This document shows positions 1-6,877 of a DNA stretch of 16,927 bases, piece by piece (the stretch's first letter is position 1; each line of letters starts with the position of its first letter). The position numbers and the translations under genes are program-made. Location: the NCBI GenBank assembly GCA_934098345.1, contig CAKONX010000025.1, positions 1-16,927 of the forward strand, written 5' to 3'. The notes under the pieces were generated by a model. It was not told the DNA's origin. It searched no databases and saw only the letters and a program-made list of their open reading frames with translations. This stretch comes from an uncultured Bacilli bacterium. Its GTDB lineage: Bacteria > Bacillota_I > Bacilli_A > RF39 > UBA660.

Positions 1-249
1 ACATTCACATAAATACTCATTAAATAATTCTTGTGGTGTTTTATAATTAATGCATTTTCTTGTTCTATTATTTAAAAGTTCAAGTACATTTTGTACTTCT
101 TTTTCATCTGTCTTAGATAAATCCATTTGCTTTGGATAAAAATCTCTTAACAATAATGTTTGATTAGACGCCAACGTTATATCATGAGTAATAATATGAA
201 CTCTTTTATTGATATAATCATATGTTGCACTTGTTATATAAATTATCAT
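1..249 (-). pseudogene. IS30-family transposase remnant (C-terminal end, cut by window edge)
   Basis: An 83-codon reading frame is open from an ATG at 249 to the window edge and continues off it. Residues about 34-80 resemble the end of IS30-family DDE transposases: an LLRDFYPK-like block, then a D-L-S-K segment, then NNRTRKCINYKTPQELF, which matches the family pattern of NNRPRKCL.YKTP.E.F. The N-terminal 28 or so residues do not look like the usual IS30 stretch with the SNENxNG motif. That motif appears eroded to a short SNQT, so the catalytic core seems deleted or scrambled. The ATG follows directly on the terminator of the ZIP gene and has no ribosome site. I read it as a dead fragment of a former insertion, not an expressed gene. 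Identification as IS30 rests on motif recall only. Whether a longer transposase body lies nearby cannot be seen. Confidence 0.65.
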
Positions 250-275
250 AAAAAAAAAGACACTTATGTGTCTAA
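249..275 (-). terminator. Rho-independent terminator of the ZIP transporter gene
   Basis: Read on the minus strand, a 6-bp stem AGACAC/GTGTCT (258-273) with a 4-base loop is followed by a run of about 8 T. The 5' arm begins inside the TAG stop codon of the ZIP gene (274-272), so there is no spacer between stop and terminator. Confidence 0.75.
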
Positions 276-1054
276 AGTAATTCAAGTGCCATCATTATGA
301 TAAAACCTATCAATGTTACAATTCCTATCATATTTTTATTATCATCGTTCATACATTCAGGTACTAATTCTTCTATTATTACAAATAACATTGCTCCAGA
401 TGCAAAGGCAAGCAGAATAGGTAGTATAACTTTTATTTTTAAAACAAGTATTACGCCTAGAATAGCTGATAAAGGTTCAACTATACCAGATAAAGAACCA
501 ACTATAAATGCTTTTTTTCTGCTTAATCCTTCTTTTCTTAAGGGTATTGATATTGCTGCTCCTTCAGGAATATTTTGTATGCCGATTCCAATTGCAAGTG
601 ATATTGCAGCTATTAAAGTAGCTCCTTCAATATTATAAATAATTGATCCAAAAGCAACACCAATAGCAAGTCCTTCTGGTATATTGTGTAAAACTATAGA
701 AGTTACTAATAGTAAAATCCTTCTAAAATTGTTTTCCTCATTATCTACAAATCTTGATGAAATTTTGTCTCCAATAATTAATAAAAACGATCCACAAAGC
801 AAACCAATTGAAACTACTAAAATAACATTCATATTTAAATTTTTTGCCTGCTCTATTGCAGGAAGTAGAAGTGAAAATATAGCGGCTGATAACATTATTC
901 CTGCTGATGCACCTAAAAGATAATTCATTACTTTGTTGTTGATTTTTTTAAATAGAAAAACAAATGAAGAACCAATAGTTGTCAGAGTAAATGTTATAGC
1001 AGATGCTATTATTGCTTGAATAAGCGGTGATAAATTACAAAAAAAATTAATCAT
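272..1054 (-). CDS. ZIP-family divalent metal transporter
   Basis: A 260-residue integral membrane protein of the ZIP family (ZupT/GufA-like), which moves zinc or related divalent metals into the cytoplasm. Several hydrophobic helices are visible. The two family signatures are present: HNIPEGLAIGVAFG in what should be helix 4 and QNIPEGAAISIPL in helix 5, whose His, Asn, Glu and Pro line the metal path, then GSLSGIVEP. The first His of the second motif is Gln here (QNIPEG), as in some bacterial members. I chose the ATG at 1054 because an AGGAG ribosome site sits 7 bases before it; an upstream in-frame TTG at 1069 would place that site inside the coding region. It lies 47 bases after the RNase J gene on the same strand with no terminator between, so the two are probably cotranscribed. 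Substrate is unproven: zinc is the default for the family, but iron or manganese is possible. Confidence 0.9.
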   Translation of the reverse strand: MINFFCNLSPLIQAIIASAITFTLTTIGSSFVFLFKKINNKVMNYLLGASAGIMLSAAIFSLLLPAIEQAKNLNMNVILVVSIGLLCGSFLLIIGDKISSRFVDNEENNFRRILLLVTSIVLHNIPEGLAIGVAFGSIIYNIEGATLIAAISLAIGIGIQNIPEGAAISIPLRKEGLSRKKAFIVGSLSGIVEPLSAILGVILVLKIKVILPILLAFASGAMLFVIIEELVPECMNDDNKNMIGIVTLIGFIIMMALELL

Positions 1055-1101
1055 ATCATATCTCCTCAAGATATTCTATGATTAATAATTTATTGTGTTA
1101 A

Positions 1102-2772
1102 TTATTTTTTTACTTCCATTATAACTGGTAGAATCATTGGTCTTCTTCCAGTTTTTTCATTAATAAACATATTAAGTTCAAGTATTACTTGATTTTTTAT
1201 ATCTATTACATTATATTTCCCATTTAAAGATTTATTAACTATTTCACTTGCTTTATTTTCGATTTCTCTTATTAAAGAAGCATTTTCATTTACTAAAACA
1301 AATCCTCTAGTAGTTATATTTGGTTTTATAAGTAAGCTATGTTTATTAACGTCGATGTTTAATATAGCTATTAAAACACCATCTTTACTCATAAGTTTTC
1401 TATCTTTTATTACAACTGAACCAATATCTCCAATACGAGAGCCATCTACATATACATCACCAGCTGTAACTCTTTTTCCTCTTCGACATCCATTTTTATC
1501 CATTAAAACAACATCACCATTTTTACAAATAAAGATATTGTTTTCTGGGACATCACAGGAAACGGCTAAATCTTTATGAGCTTTTAACATATGATATTCA
1601 CCATGAATTGGCATTAAATATTCAGGTTTAATAAGTCTTAGCATCCATTTTAATTCTTCAGCTTTAGCATGACCAGATGTGTGAATATCTGATACATCAG
1701 AATTTGTATATACTTTTACACCTTTTAAATAAAGTTTATTAATAATTCTATTAATACTTTGTGAGTTACCTGGAATTGGGTTAGAAGAGAATACAATTAT
1801 ATCATCTGGCATTAGTTGAACTTGTTTATGGGTTCCATTAGCTATTCTTGATAAAGCTGCTAAAGGTTCACCTTGAGAACCTGTACATAAAATACAAATT
1901 TCATTCTTCTTTAAATCTTTTGCTTGATTAGCATCAATAAAAATTGTTGGATCTTTTATAAGATTATTTTTAATTGCTATTTCTTTAGCAGATTCCATAC
2001 TTCTTCCAAAAGTAATAATTTTTCTATTATTCTCACGACAAGTTTCAACAATATGTTTAATTCTATAAATATTTGATGCAAATGTAGCAAGTATAATTCT
2101 ATTTGTACTTGAATTTGCAAATATGTCGCCTAAAGCCTCATCAACTATTGCTTCACTTGCTGAAAATCCTGGAGATAAAGCATTTGTACTTTCTGAAAGT
2201 AAAAGTTTAACTCCATGACTTCCTAAAGATGCCATTTTGTGGATATCGGCCATTGGACCAATTGGTGTTAAATCAAATTTAAAGTCACCAGTATGAATAA
2301 TATCTCCATTTGGTGTATGAACAACTATTGCAAATGAATCTGGGATAGAGTGTGTTGTTGTAATAAATTCAACACTTAAATTTTTGAACTTGATAACCGT
2401 GTCTTTATTATAAACTTCTAAATTATCATATTTCATATTTTTGTCATCAAGTTTTTTTCTAATTAAATCACTTGCAATTTGTGATGCATAAATCTTTGGT
2501 ATATTAACATTTTGAAGTAAAAAAGTAATTCCACCTATATGATCTTCATGACCATGAGTAATTATTAAAGCTTTTATTTTATCTTCATTTTGTTTTAAGT
2601 AAGTTACATCTTGAATAACATAATCTATACCTAATAAATCATCTTCTGGAAACATGACTCCAGCATCAATTATTATAATTTCTTTTCCATGTTCTATAAC
2701 ATACATGTTTTTTCCAACTTCGCCTAAACCGCCTAAAGCGAAAACAGACGTAGTTGTATCTGTTTCTTTCAT
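1102..2772 (-). CDS. rnj: Ribonuclease J
   Basis: A 556-residue, full-length RNase J. It is a metallo-beta-lactamase/beta-CASP enzyme that combines 5'-to-3' exonuclease and endonuclease activity and takes part in mRNA decay and rRNA maturation in Bacillota. The metal site is intact: HGHEDH at residues 73-78, His141 in HSIPDS, Asp163 in TGDFKFD and His390 in MPIHGEYH. The beta-CASP region carries SDIHTSGHA (361-369), and the C-terminal domain ends in the family-typical TGRRPMILP. Because all metal ligands are present it looks catalytically competent, J1-like, but J1 and J2 cannot be separated without a comparison. The ATG at 2772 has an AGGAGG site 8 bases upstream. A sigma-A-type promoter precedes it, and the ZIP gene follows. 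It is divergent from the sporulation block. Confidence 0.95.
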   Translation of the reverse strand: MKETDTTTSVFALGGLGEVGKNMYVIEHGKEIIIIDAGVMFPEDDLLGIDYVIQDVTYLKQNEDKIKALIITHGHEDHIGGITFLLQNVNIPKIYASQIASDLIRKKLDDKNMKYDNLEVYNKDTVIKFKNLSVEFITTTHSIPDSFAIVVHTPNGDIIHTGDFKFDLTPIGPMADIHKMASLGSHGVKLLLSESTNALSPGFSASEAIVDEALGDIFANSSTNRIILATFASNIYRIKHIVETCRENNRKIITFGRSMESAKEIAIKNNLIKDPTIFIDANQAKDLKKNEICILCTGSQGEPLAALSRIANGTHKQVQLMPDDIIVFSSNPIPGNSQSINRIINKLYLKGVKVYTNSDVSDIHTSGHAKAEELKWMLRLIKPEYLMPIHGEYHMLKAHKDLAVSCDVPENNIFICKNGDVVLMDKNGCRRGKRVTAGDVYVDGSRIGDIGSVVIKDRKLMSKDGVLIAILNIDVNKHSLLIKPNITTRGFVLVNENASLIREIENKASEIVNKSLNGKYNVIDIKNQVILELNMFINEKTGRRPMILPVIMEVKK

Positions 2773-2822
2773 TTTTTTATCCTCCTAAAAAAAGTTTATA
2801 ATAAAGCTCTCAGATAAATAAG

Positions 2823-2851
2823 ATTATACTATAAATTTACTAAAAAGTCTA
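2823..2851 (-). promoter_or_regulatory. Sigma-A-type promoter for rnj
   Basis: On the minus strand, a TAGACT -35 box (2851-2846) and an exact TATAAT -10 box (2828-2823) are separated by 17 bases. The predicted transcript start is near 2816, giving a leader of about 44 bases with an AGGAGG ribosome site. The -35 box matches consensus at 4 of 6 positions. Confidence 0.7.
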
Positions 2852-2937
2852 TTGTACATAAAAATTTTACATAAATTTGCATAAAAAAGAAGTAATTTGA
2901 ATCTTAATAGCAATATATATGTTTAGAAGGAGGAGAA

Positions 2938-4119
2938 ATGAAGAAAGTTATATTGTATGTTTTAATCTTACTTATACTTTTTATGCCAACTTATGTTAAA
3001 TCTTTGACTATTTATGGTGAGTATGAAAAATATAAAATGGGAGTTGATGAATTTTTACCAGAAAGTGATACGTTAAAGCGAGAAGAAATTACTTTATATA
3101 ATACTTATGAAATAGTAAATAATGATTTAGGATATTTAGAAGAATGTGATAAGTATGATGAAAATGATTATTTAGAGGAAACTATATATAGTAAAGATGA
3201 GCTTAATGACTCTTATGGCTATCAACCAATTCTTGCTAATGGTAAAAGACTTCAAGTAATTTCTTTATATGATTTTAAAGATGTAAATATCAAAGAAATA
3301 AATATTTATTATAAAGGAGAGTTGATCGATTATTATTTTTTGAGAGATAAAGATAAATTTAATGTTTTAAATGATCATGATTTAAATACAAATTTAATTT
3401 TGTCAGGGAATATGGAGATTACTATATATTTTAGTGATAATAACTTAAATCCATTGGAATTAATTGTTGAAGTAATTGGTGATGAAATAAATGTGTCAAG
3501 TCACTTTATCTTTTATGATGGAGATACTTTTTTTGCTAAAACTAAGGGTAATTATATTTATTTTGTAGATAATGATGAATATGAAAACTTAAAGGAAAAG
3601 TATGGAGCTTATAACATTCAAAACACAGTTAGTAGTTATACTAATGTAAAAAATTATTATAAGAAAAATATTCGTAAGTATCATTGTTATAAAGAAGAAA
3701 AAATAAAGACAAATAATTATGTTTTAGATGGAGATAATTTAATTAAAGATGATTTTATAAAAAAATATAATTATTATATACGTTCTAAAAATATAATTGA
3801 AGATAGTATTGAAGAAAATAACAATATAGGAATAGTTTCAGAAAATAATGATATTGTTAAAAGTGAAAATCCAAAAACAAATGAAACTAAGATAAAAAGT
3901 AAAACTTATATTAAAAGACAAGATTCAAGTAATAATACTGATAAAATTGAAATAGAAGATAATCAAAATACTCAAGAAGAAATAGTAAAAGTAGAACCAT
4001 TAGTGAATAAAGTTAATATTAATAAAAACAAAAAATTTAAGTATAAATATTTGCTTTTAATTATAATATTATTCTGTATTTTACACATTTTATTACATTG
4101 TTTACATAGAAAAAAGTAA
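2938..4119 (+). CDS. Unrecognised secreted protein with C-terminal membrane anchor, next to spoIIAA
   Basis: A 393-residue protein that I do not recognise. Residues 1-22 look like a signal peptide (KK, hydrophobic stretch, then a small-residue exit). A long polar ectodomain rich in Asp, Glu, Asn and Tyr follows, and a membrane segment at about 369-388 leads to a short His/Cys/Lys tail (HCLHRKK). This is a type I membrane layout, with almost all of it outside the cytoplasm or in the forespore/mother-cell intermembrane space. Residues about 290-360 are low complexity (Asn, Glu, Lys, Ser) and probably form a flexible stalk. The ATG at 2938 has a strong AAGGAGG site. The gene lies 71 bases before spoIIAA with no clear terminator between, so it may belong to the same transcription unit. 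It lacks GHKL ATP-binding motifs, so it is not a displaced SpoIIAB. A sporulation role is guessed from position only. Confidence 0.7.
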   Translation: MKKVILYVLILLILFMPTYVKSLTIYGEYEKYKMGVDEFLPESDTLKREEITLYNTYEIVNNDLGYLEECDKYDENDYLEETIYSKDELNDSYGYQPILANGKRLQVISLYDFKDVNIKEINIYYKGELIDYYFLRDKDKFNVLNDHDLNTNLILSGNMEITIYFSDNNLNPLELIVEVIGDEINVSSHFIFYDGDTFFAKTKGNYIYFVDNDEYENLKEKYGAYNIQNTVSSYTNVKNYYKKNIRKYHCYKEEKIKTNNYVLDGDNLIKDDFIKKYNYYIRSKNIIEDSIEENNNIGIVSENNDIVKSENPKTNETKIKSKTYIKRQDSSNNTDKIEIEDNQNTQEEIVKVEPLVNKVNINKNKKFKYKYLLLIIILFCILHILLHCLHRKK

Positions 4120-4190
4120 GATAGTAGGCCTTTTTGTCGAATCTCTTTTTTAGAATATTTATTTAAGATATAACAAAGGTGGGTGATAAA

Positions 4191-4508
4191 ATGTTAAAGA
4201 TTAATTTGGAGTATAGAAAGGGAATATTATTTGTAAGATTAAAAGGAAATTTAAACAAGAATACGGCTCAAAGATTTATGGATTACACTTTACCAATTAT
4301 AGAAGATTATGGAATTAAATATATGGTATACAATTTAGATGGACTTATGTCAATTGACTCAATTGGAGAAAACGCACTTTTAAGTGGTGGACAAAGTGTT
4401 AAAGAAAATAATGGAAGAGTTTTATTAATAAATAATCGAGTAAATACTTGTTTAAGATTTGATAAAATAACTGATGAATTAGTAGCGTTAGATCTTTTAA
4501 AAGTATAG
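4191..4508 (+). CDS. spoIIAA: Anti-sigma-F factor antagonist SpoIIAA (STAS domain)
   Basis: A 105-residue single STAS-domain protein. In B. subtilis, SpoIIAA releases sigma-F by binding the anti-sigma kinase SpoIIAB, which inactivates it by phosphorylating one serine. The core strand-helix pattern is clear: GILFVRLKGNLNKNTA near the N-terminus, then YMVYNLDGLMSIDSIG. Asp56-Ser57 in IDSIG matches the Asp-Ser of the phosphorylation site (DSSG in B. subtilis), so the phosphoacceptor is kept although the following residues differ (IGEN rather than SGLG). I chose the ATG at 4191 because an AGGTGGG site sits 7 bases upstream; a GTG at 4179 would overlap that site. Its TAG stop overlaps the GTG start of the sigma gene by one base. 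The kinase gene spoIIAB, normally between these two, is absent. A generic STAS antagonist is the alternative, but the neighbours favour SpoIIAA. Confidence 0.85.
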   Translation: MLKINLEYRKGILFVRLKGNLNKNTAQRFMDYTLPIIEDYGIKYMVYNLDGLMSIDSIGENALLSGGQSVKENNGRVLLINNRVNTCLRFDKITDELVALDLLKV

Positions 4509-5122
4509 TGTTAGATTTAATAAGTGAAAATGAATGGTTAATTTATAGTATTGCTAAAAAGTTTTATAATGTAGAAAGAGAAGATCTTTATCAGGCTGGT
4601 TGTTTGGGACTAATAAAAGCAAATAACAATTATAAAGAGGAGTTTGGACCTTTTTCAAGTTATGCTTATAAATACATATTTGGGGAAATGTATGAATTAT
4701 CAGTTAAATGTCGAAATATTAAATTAAATAAGTATTATTTGAAATTATATAAACTAATAATAAAAGCTCATAGTTATTTAACACAGGTTTTAAGTAAAGA
4801 ACCTACATTTGAAGAAATAAGTGAATACATAGGATATCCATCTTCAGAAATTGAGTATGTAAGTATATTATGTGAGGATATGTTTAGTTTGGATGATGAA
4901 TATCAAAATATACAAGTAGGTGTTAATTCTATAAATGATGATGAATTACTTTTATCCGAATCAATAGAATCTTTAGACCCAATATCATCTTTAGTAATTA
5001 AATATCGTTTTAAAGAAGATATGACACAAAGTGAAGTTGCCCAAAAACTTGGAATGTCTCAGGTAAAAGTGTCAAGAATTGAAAGTAAAAGTAAAAAGCA
5101 AATTCTTGAATATATTTCTTAA
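4508..5122 (+). CDS. sigF: Short sigma-F-like sporulation sigma factor
   Basis: A 204-residue sigma-70-family factor. By position (after spoIIAA, before spoVA genes) it is the forespore factor sigma-F. Region 2 shows DLYQAGCLGLIKA and FSSYAYKYIFGEM, a region 3 block LSKEPTFEEISEYIGYPSSEIEYV follows, and region 4 ends with MTQSEVAQKLGMSQVKVSRIE, close to the B. subtilis sigma-F helix-turn-helix. It is about 50 residues shorter than B. subtilis sigma-F: the N-terminus starts directly in region 2, and the Arg-Asp-Asp-Gly segment after region 2.4 is replaced by SVKCRNIKLNK. The GTG start overlaps the spoIIAA stop (TAGTG) and has no ribosome site of its own, so translation is probably coupled to spoIIAA. 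Sigma-G is an alternative identity. Loss of the usual promoter-melting and -10 residues suggests altered promoter choice, which is inference. Confidence 0.8.
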   Translation: MLDLISENEWLIYSIAKKFYNVEREDLYQAGCLGLIKANNNYKEEFGPFSSYAYKYIFGEMYELSVKCRNIKLNKYYLKLYKLIIKAHSYLTQVLSKEPTFEEISEYIGYPSSEIEYVSILCEDMFSLDDEYQNIQVGVNSINDDELLLSESIESLDPISSLVIKYRFKEDMTQSEVAQKLGMSQVKVSRIESKSKKQILEYIS

Positions 5123-5155
5123 AAAATCTCCATAATATAAATGGAGGTTTTTATA
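5122..5155 (+). promoter_or_regulatory. Long hairpin enclosing the spoVAC ribosome site; possible attenuator
   Basis: The arms 5122-5133 and 5141-5152 pair over 12 bp (five A-T pairs, one T-G wobble, then CTCCAT/ATGGAG) with a 7-base loop. The 3' arm contains GGAGG, the spoVAC ribosome site, 7 bases before its ATG. The 3' arm ends in TTTTT, so the element also resembles a weak intrinsic terminator directly after the sigF stop codon. It may lower spoVAC expression relative to sigF by blocking initiation or ending transcription. Confidence 0.55.
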
Positions 5156-5556
5156 TGGATTATAAAAAATTAGTTGATTCTTTAACTCCTAAAGAAAATA
5201 AGTTAAAAAATATATTATATGCATTTATTTCTGGTGGAGTTATTGGAAGTATTTCAGAAATTCTTGTTAAGTGTTTTCAAGTGGAAAATATGTTAGTTAT
5301 TTGGATTGTCATTGCTTCGATTTTAACTGGTGCTCATGTGTTTGATAACATTGTTGAAAAATTTAAAATGGGTGTAATTATTCCAATTACTGGTTTTTCA
5401 CATTCAGTTACTGCTAGTGAATTAGAATATAAAAGTGAAGGATTAATTACCGGGATTGGATCTAATTATTTTAAATTAGCTGGAAGTGTAATACTTTATG
5501 GAATATTATCAGCAAGTATTCTTGCTTTATTGAAAGGATTAATATGGTTACTTTAA
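5155..5556 (+). CDS. spoVAC: Stage V sporulation protein AC
   Basis: A 133-residue membrane protein of the SpoVAC/SpoVAEB family, a part of the spore inner-membrane channel that carries calcium dipicolinate into the forespore and out at germination. SpoVAC itself has been described as a mechanosensitive channel. Four hydrophobic segments are visible. Family motifs present include FISGGVIGSISEIL, SILTGAHVFD, IPITGFSHSVTASELEYKSEG and FKLAGSVILYG, very close to the B. subtilis protein in the central TGFxxSxTxxxLEYKSEG block. It is slightly shorter than the B. subtilis form (about 150 residues) because of a compact first loop. The ATG at 5155 has a GGAGG site 7 bases upstream, buried in a hairpin. 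Its last codons overlap spoVAD by 13 bases. Confidence 0.93.
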   Translation: MDYKKLVDSLTPKENKLKNILYAFISGGVIGSISEILVKCFQVENMLVIWIVIASILTGAHVFDNIVEKFKMGVIIPITGFSHSVTASELEYKSEGLITGIGSNYFKLAGSVILYGILSASILALLKGLIWLL

Positions 5557-6503
5557 AATATAATAATGTGTTTATAAATAATTGGTTTTCAGTATGTGGT
5601 GAAGATGAAGCAAATGGAAATATAAAAAATGTTAATATGGTTTTAAAAGACTTGTATTACGGAGAAAAAACTTTAGAAGAAGCTGAAATAAAAATGCAAA
5701 AAACAGTTCTAAATAACTTATCAAGTATAAGTGATTTTAACTTGGTTATTGGAGGAAACTTATCTAATCAACTTGGTAGTATGAATGCAAGCTTAAAAAA
5801 TACAGGTAAATCTTTTTTAGGAGTTTATAATGCCTGTGCTAGTTTTGTTGAAGGTATGATTATTGGCGCTAATATGATTTCTTCTAAAGAAATTGATAAA
5901 ACTTGTATTTTAACTAGTTCTCATGAATTAACGAGTGAAAGACAATTTAGATTTCCAATAGAATATGGATCTTTAAAAGCAAATTACACAACTATAACAG
6001 CAACAGGAAGTGTGGGTGTAATTATTTCAAATGATAAAACAAAATGTAAAATAGTTTCTTCAACTATTGGTTCAGTTGTAGATTACTTGATAACTGATGT
6101 TAATAACATGGGAGCTATAATGGCTCCAGCTGCTATGAATACAATTATTAATCATTTAAAAAATATGAATAAAAACATCAATGATTATGACATTATATTA
6201 ACTGGAGACTTAGGTAAACTTGGTTTAGAAATATTAAAAACGATTCTTTATAAAGAATATAATTTAAAAACAAATAAACTTACAGATGCTGGTTCTATTT
6301 TATATAAAGATGAACAAAACAAGTATCAAGGTGGAAGCGGGCCAGTTGTTTTACCATTAGTTTTATTTAATAAAATTTTATTAAGCAAAAAATATAAACA
6401 TATTCTTATTGTTGGAACCGGAGCATTACATAATACAACATTAGTTAATCAAAAGAAGTCTATTCCAGCAATAGCTCATGCTATAGAAATAGAGGTGCAA
6501 TAA
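5544..6503 (+). CDS. spoVAD: Stage V sporulation protein AD
   Basis: A 319-residue protein of the SpoVAD family, which has a thiolase-like fold. In B. subtilis it binds dipicolinic acid at the spore inner membrane and works with SpoVAC and SpoVAE. Recognisable blocks are LVIGGNLSNQ (about 67-76), FLGVYNACASFVEG (91-104, with Cys98 at the position of the thiolase nucleophile region), SERQFRFPIEYG (131-142), TATGSVGVIIS (152-162) and the C-terminal GTGALHNTTLVNQKKSIPAIAHAIEIE, which matches the family end closely. Length is near the usual 335-340. The ATG at 5544 lies within the end of spoVAC and has an AAAGGA site 5 bases upstream, so translation is coupled. The stop TAA shares one base with the spoVAE start. 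Confidence 0.95.
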   Translation: MVTLKYNNVFINNWFSVCGEDEANGNIKNVNMVLKDLYYGEKTLEEAEIKMQKTVLNNLSSISDFNLVIGGNLSNQLGSMNASLKNTGKSFLGVYNACASFVEGMIIGANMISSKEIDKTCILTSSHELTSERQFRFPIEYGSLKANYTTITATGSVGVIISNDKTKCKIVSSTIGSVVDYLITDVNNMGAIMAPAAMNTIINHLKNMNKNINDYDIILTGDLGKLGLEILKTILYKEYNLKTNKLTDAGSILYKDEQNKYQGGSGPVVLPLVLFNKILLSKKYKHILIVGTGALHNTTLVNQKKSIPAIAHAIEIEVQ

Positions 6504-6826
6504 TGATTATAAAATCATTTATATTTACAGGAGTCGTATGTGCAATAGCTCAAATAATTAAAGATAATACAAAACTTACAAATGGACATATCACTAGTAT
6601 CTTTGTAAGTATTGGAGCTCTTTTAGGATTTTTTAATATATATGATAAACTTGTATCATTTTTTGGAGGAGGAGCAAGTGTAGTTATTATGTCATTTGGT
6701 AATACACTTTATAAAGGAGCAATTGAAAAAGGTATTTTAAATATGCTTGGAAATGTTTCAACCGGAATTGTTGCATCTATCTTAATCGCGACTATTGTAA
6801 CTCTTATTTTTAAAGTAAAAGATTAG
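6503..6826 (+). CDS. spoVAE: Stage V sporulation protein AE
   Basis: A 107-residue membrane protein of the SpoVAE (SpoVAEB) family, the third part of the dipicolinate channel set. Four short hydrophobic segments and the family blocks are visible: IFTGVVCAIAQIIKDNTKLT at the start, IGALLGFFNIYDKL, and FGGGASVVIMSFGNTLYKGAIEKG in the middle. It is slightly shorter than usual because the stretch after the Gly-Ala helix is compressed. Its ATG overlaps the spoVAD stop as TAATG, with an AGAGGTG ribosome site inside spoVAD. No spoVAEA or spoVAF follows; the next gene is unrelated. It closes the spoIIAA-sigF-spoVACDE unit, with a weak terminator at its stop codon. Confidence 0.92.
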   Translation: MIIKSFIFTGVVCAIAQIIKDNTKLTNGHITSIFVSIGALLGFFNIYDKLVSFFGGGASVVIMSFGNTLYKGAIEKGILNMLGNVSTGIVASILIATIVTLIFKVKD

Positions 6827-6852
6827 CATATTGTTAAAAATGCTTTTTTTTT
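6825..6852 (+). terminator. Weak intrinsic terminator after spoVAE
   Basis: A 5-bp stem AGCAT/ATGCT (6825-6829 and 6840-6844) with a 10-base loop is followed by about 9 T. The stem begins inside the TAG stop of spoVAE. The short AT-rich stem suggests incomplete termination. The loop also contains TTGTTA, a possible -35 box for the next gene. Confidence 0.55.
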
Positions 6853-6859
6853 ATATAAT
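6831..6859 (+). promoter_or_regulatory. Candidate promoter for the gene at 6878, overlapping the spoVAE terminator
   Basis: TTGTTA (6831-6836) and TATAAT (6854-6859) are spaced by 17 bases. The predicted start near 6866 would leave a leader of only about 12 bases that just includes the AGGTG ribosome site. The -35 box sits in the terminator loop and the spacer runs through its T tract, so the two elements share the same DNA. Confidence 0.4.
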
Positions 6860-6877
6860 TAATAATAGGTGAGGCGT

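Noticed and set aside
297..923. Plus-strand reading frames opposite the ZIP gene
   Set aside because: They are antisense shadows of a clear membrane-protein gene, without ribosome sites or recognisable motifs.
2856..2885. Three ACATAAA/GCATAAA repeats and a possible forespore sigma -35 (GCATA) before the gene at 2938
   Set aside because: The spacings (13 and 10) are irregular, the motif is common in AT-rich DNA, and no matching sigma-F or sigma-G -10 box follows.
2938..4119. The orphan protein as a displaced SpoIIAB or other kinase
   Set aside because: It has no GHKL N-box or glycine motifs and is a signal-peptide protein with a C-terminal anchor.
4096..4152. Long imperfect hairpin between the orphan gene and spoIIAA as a terminator
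   Set aside because: The arms pair mainly A with T, need a bulge, and enclose a loop of about 19 bases, so I could not support it as a terminator.
4120..4160. Possible sigma-H promoter before spoIIAA (GTAGGCCTT and GAAT motifs)
   Set aside because: The two boxes are spaced wrongly: 3 or 17 bases between the full motifs rather than 11-12. Neither box is a full match.
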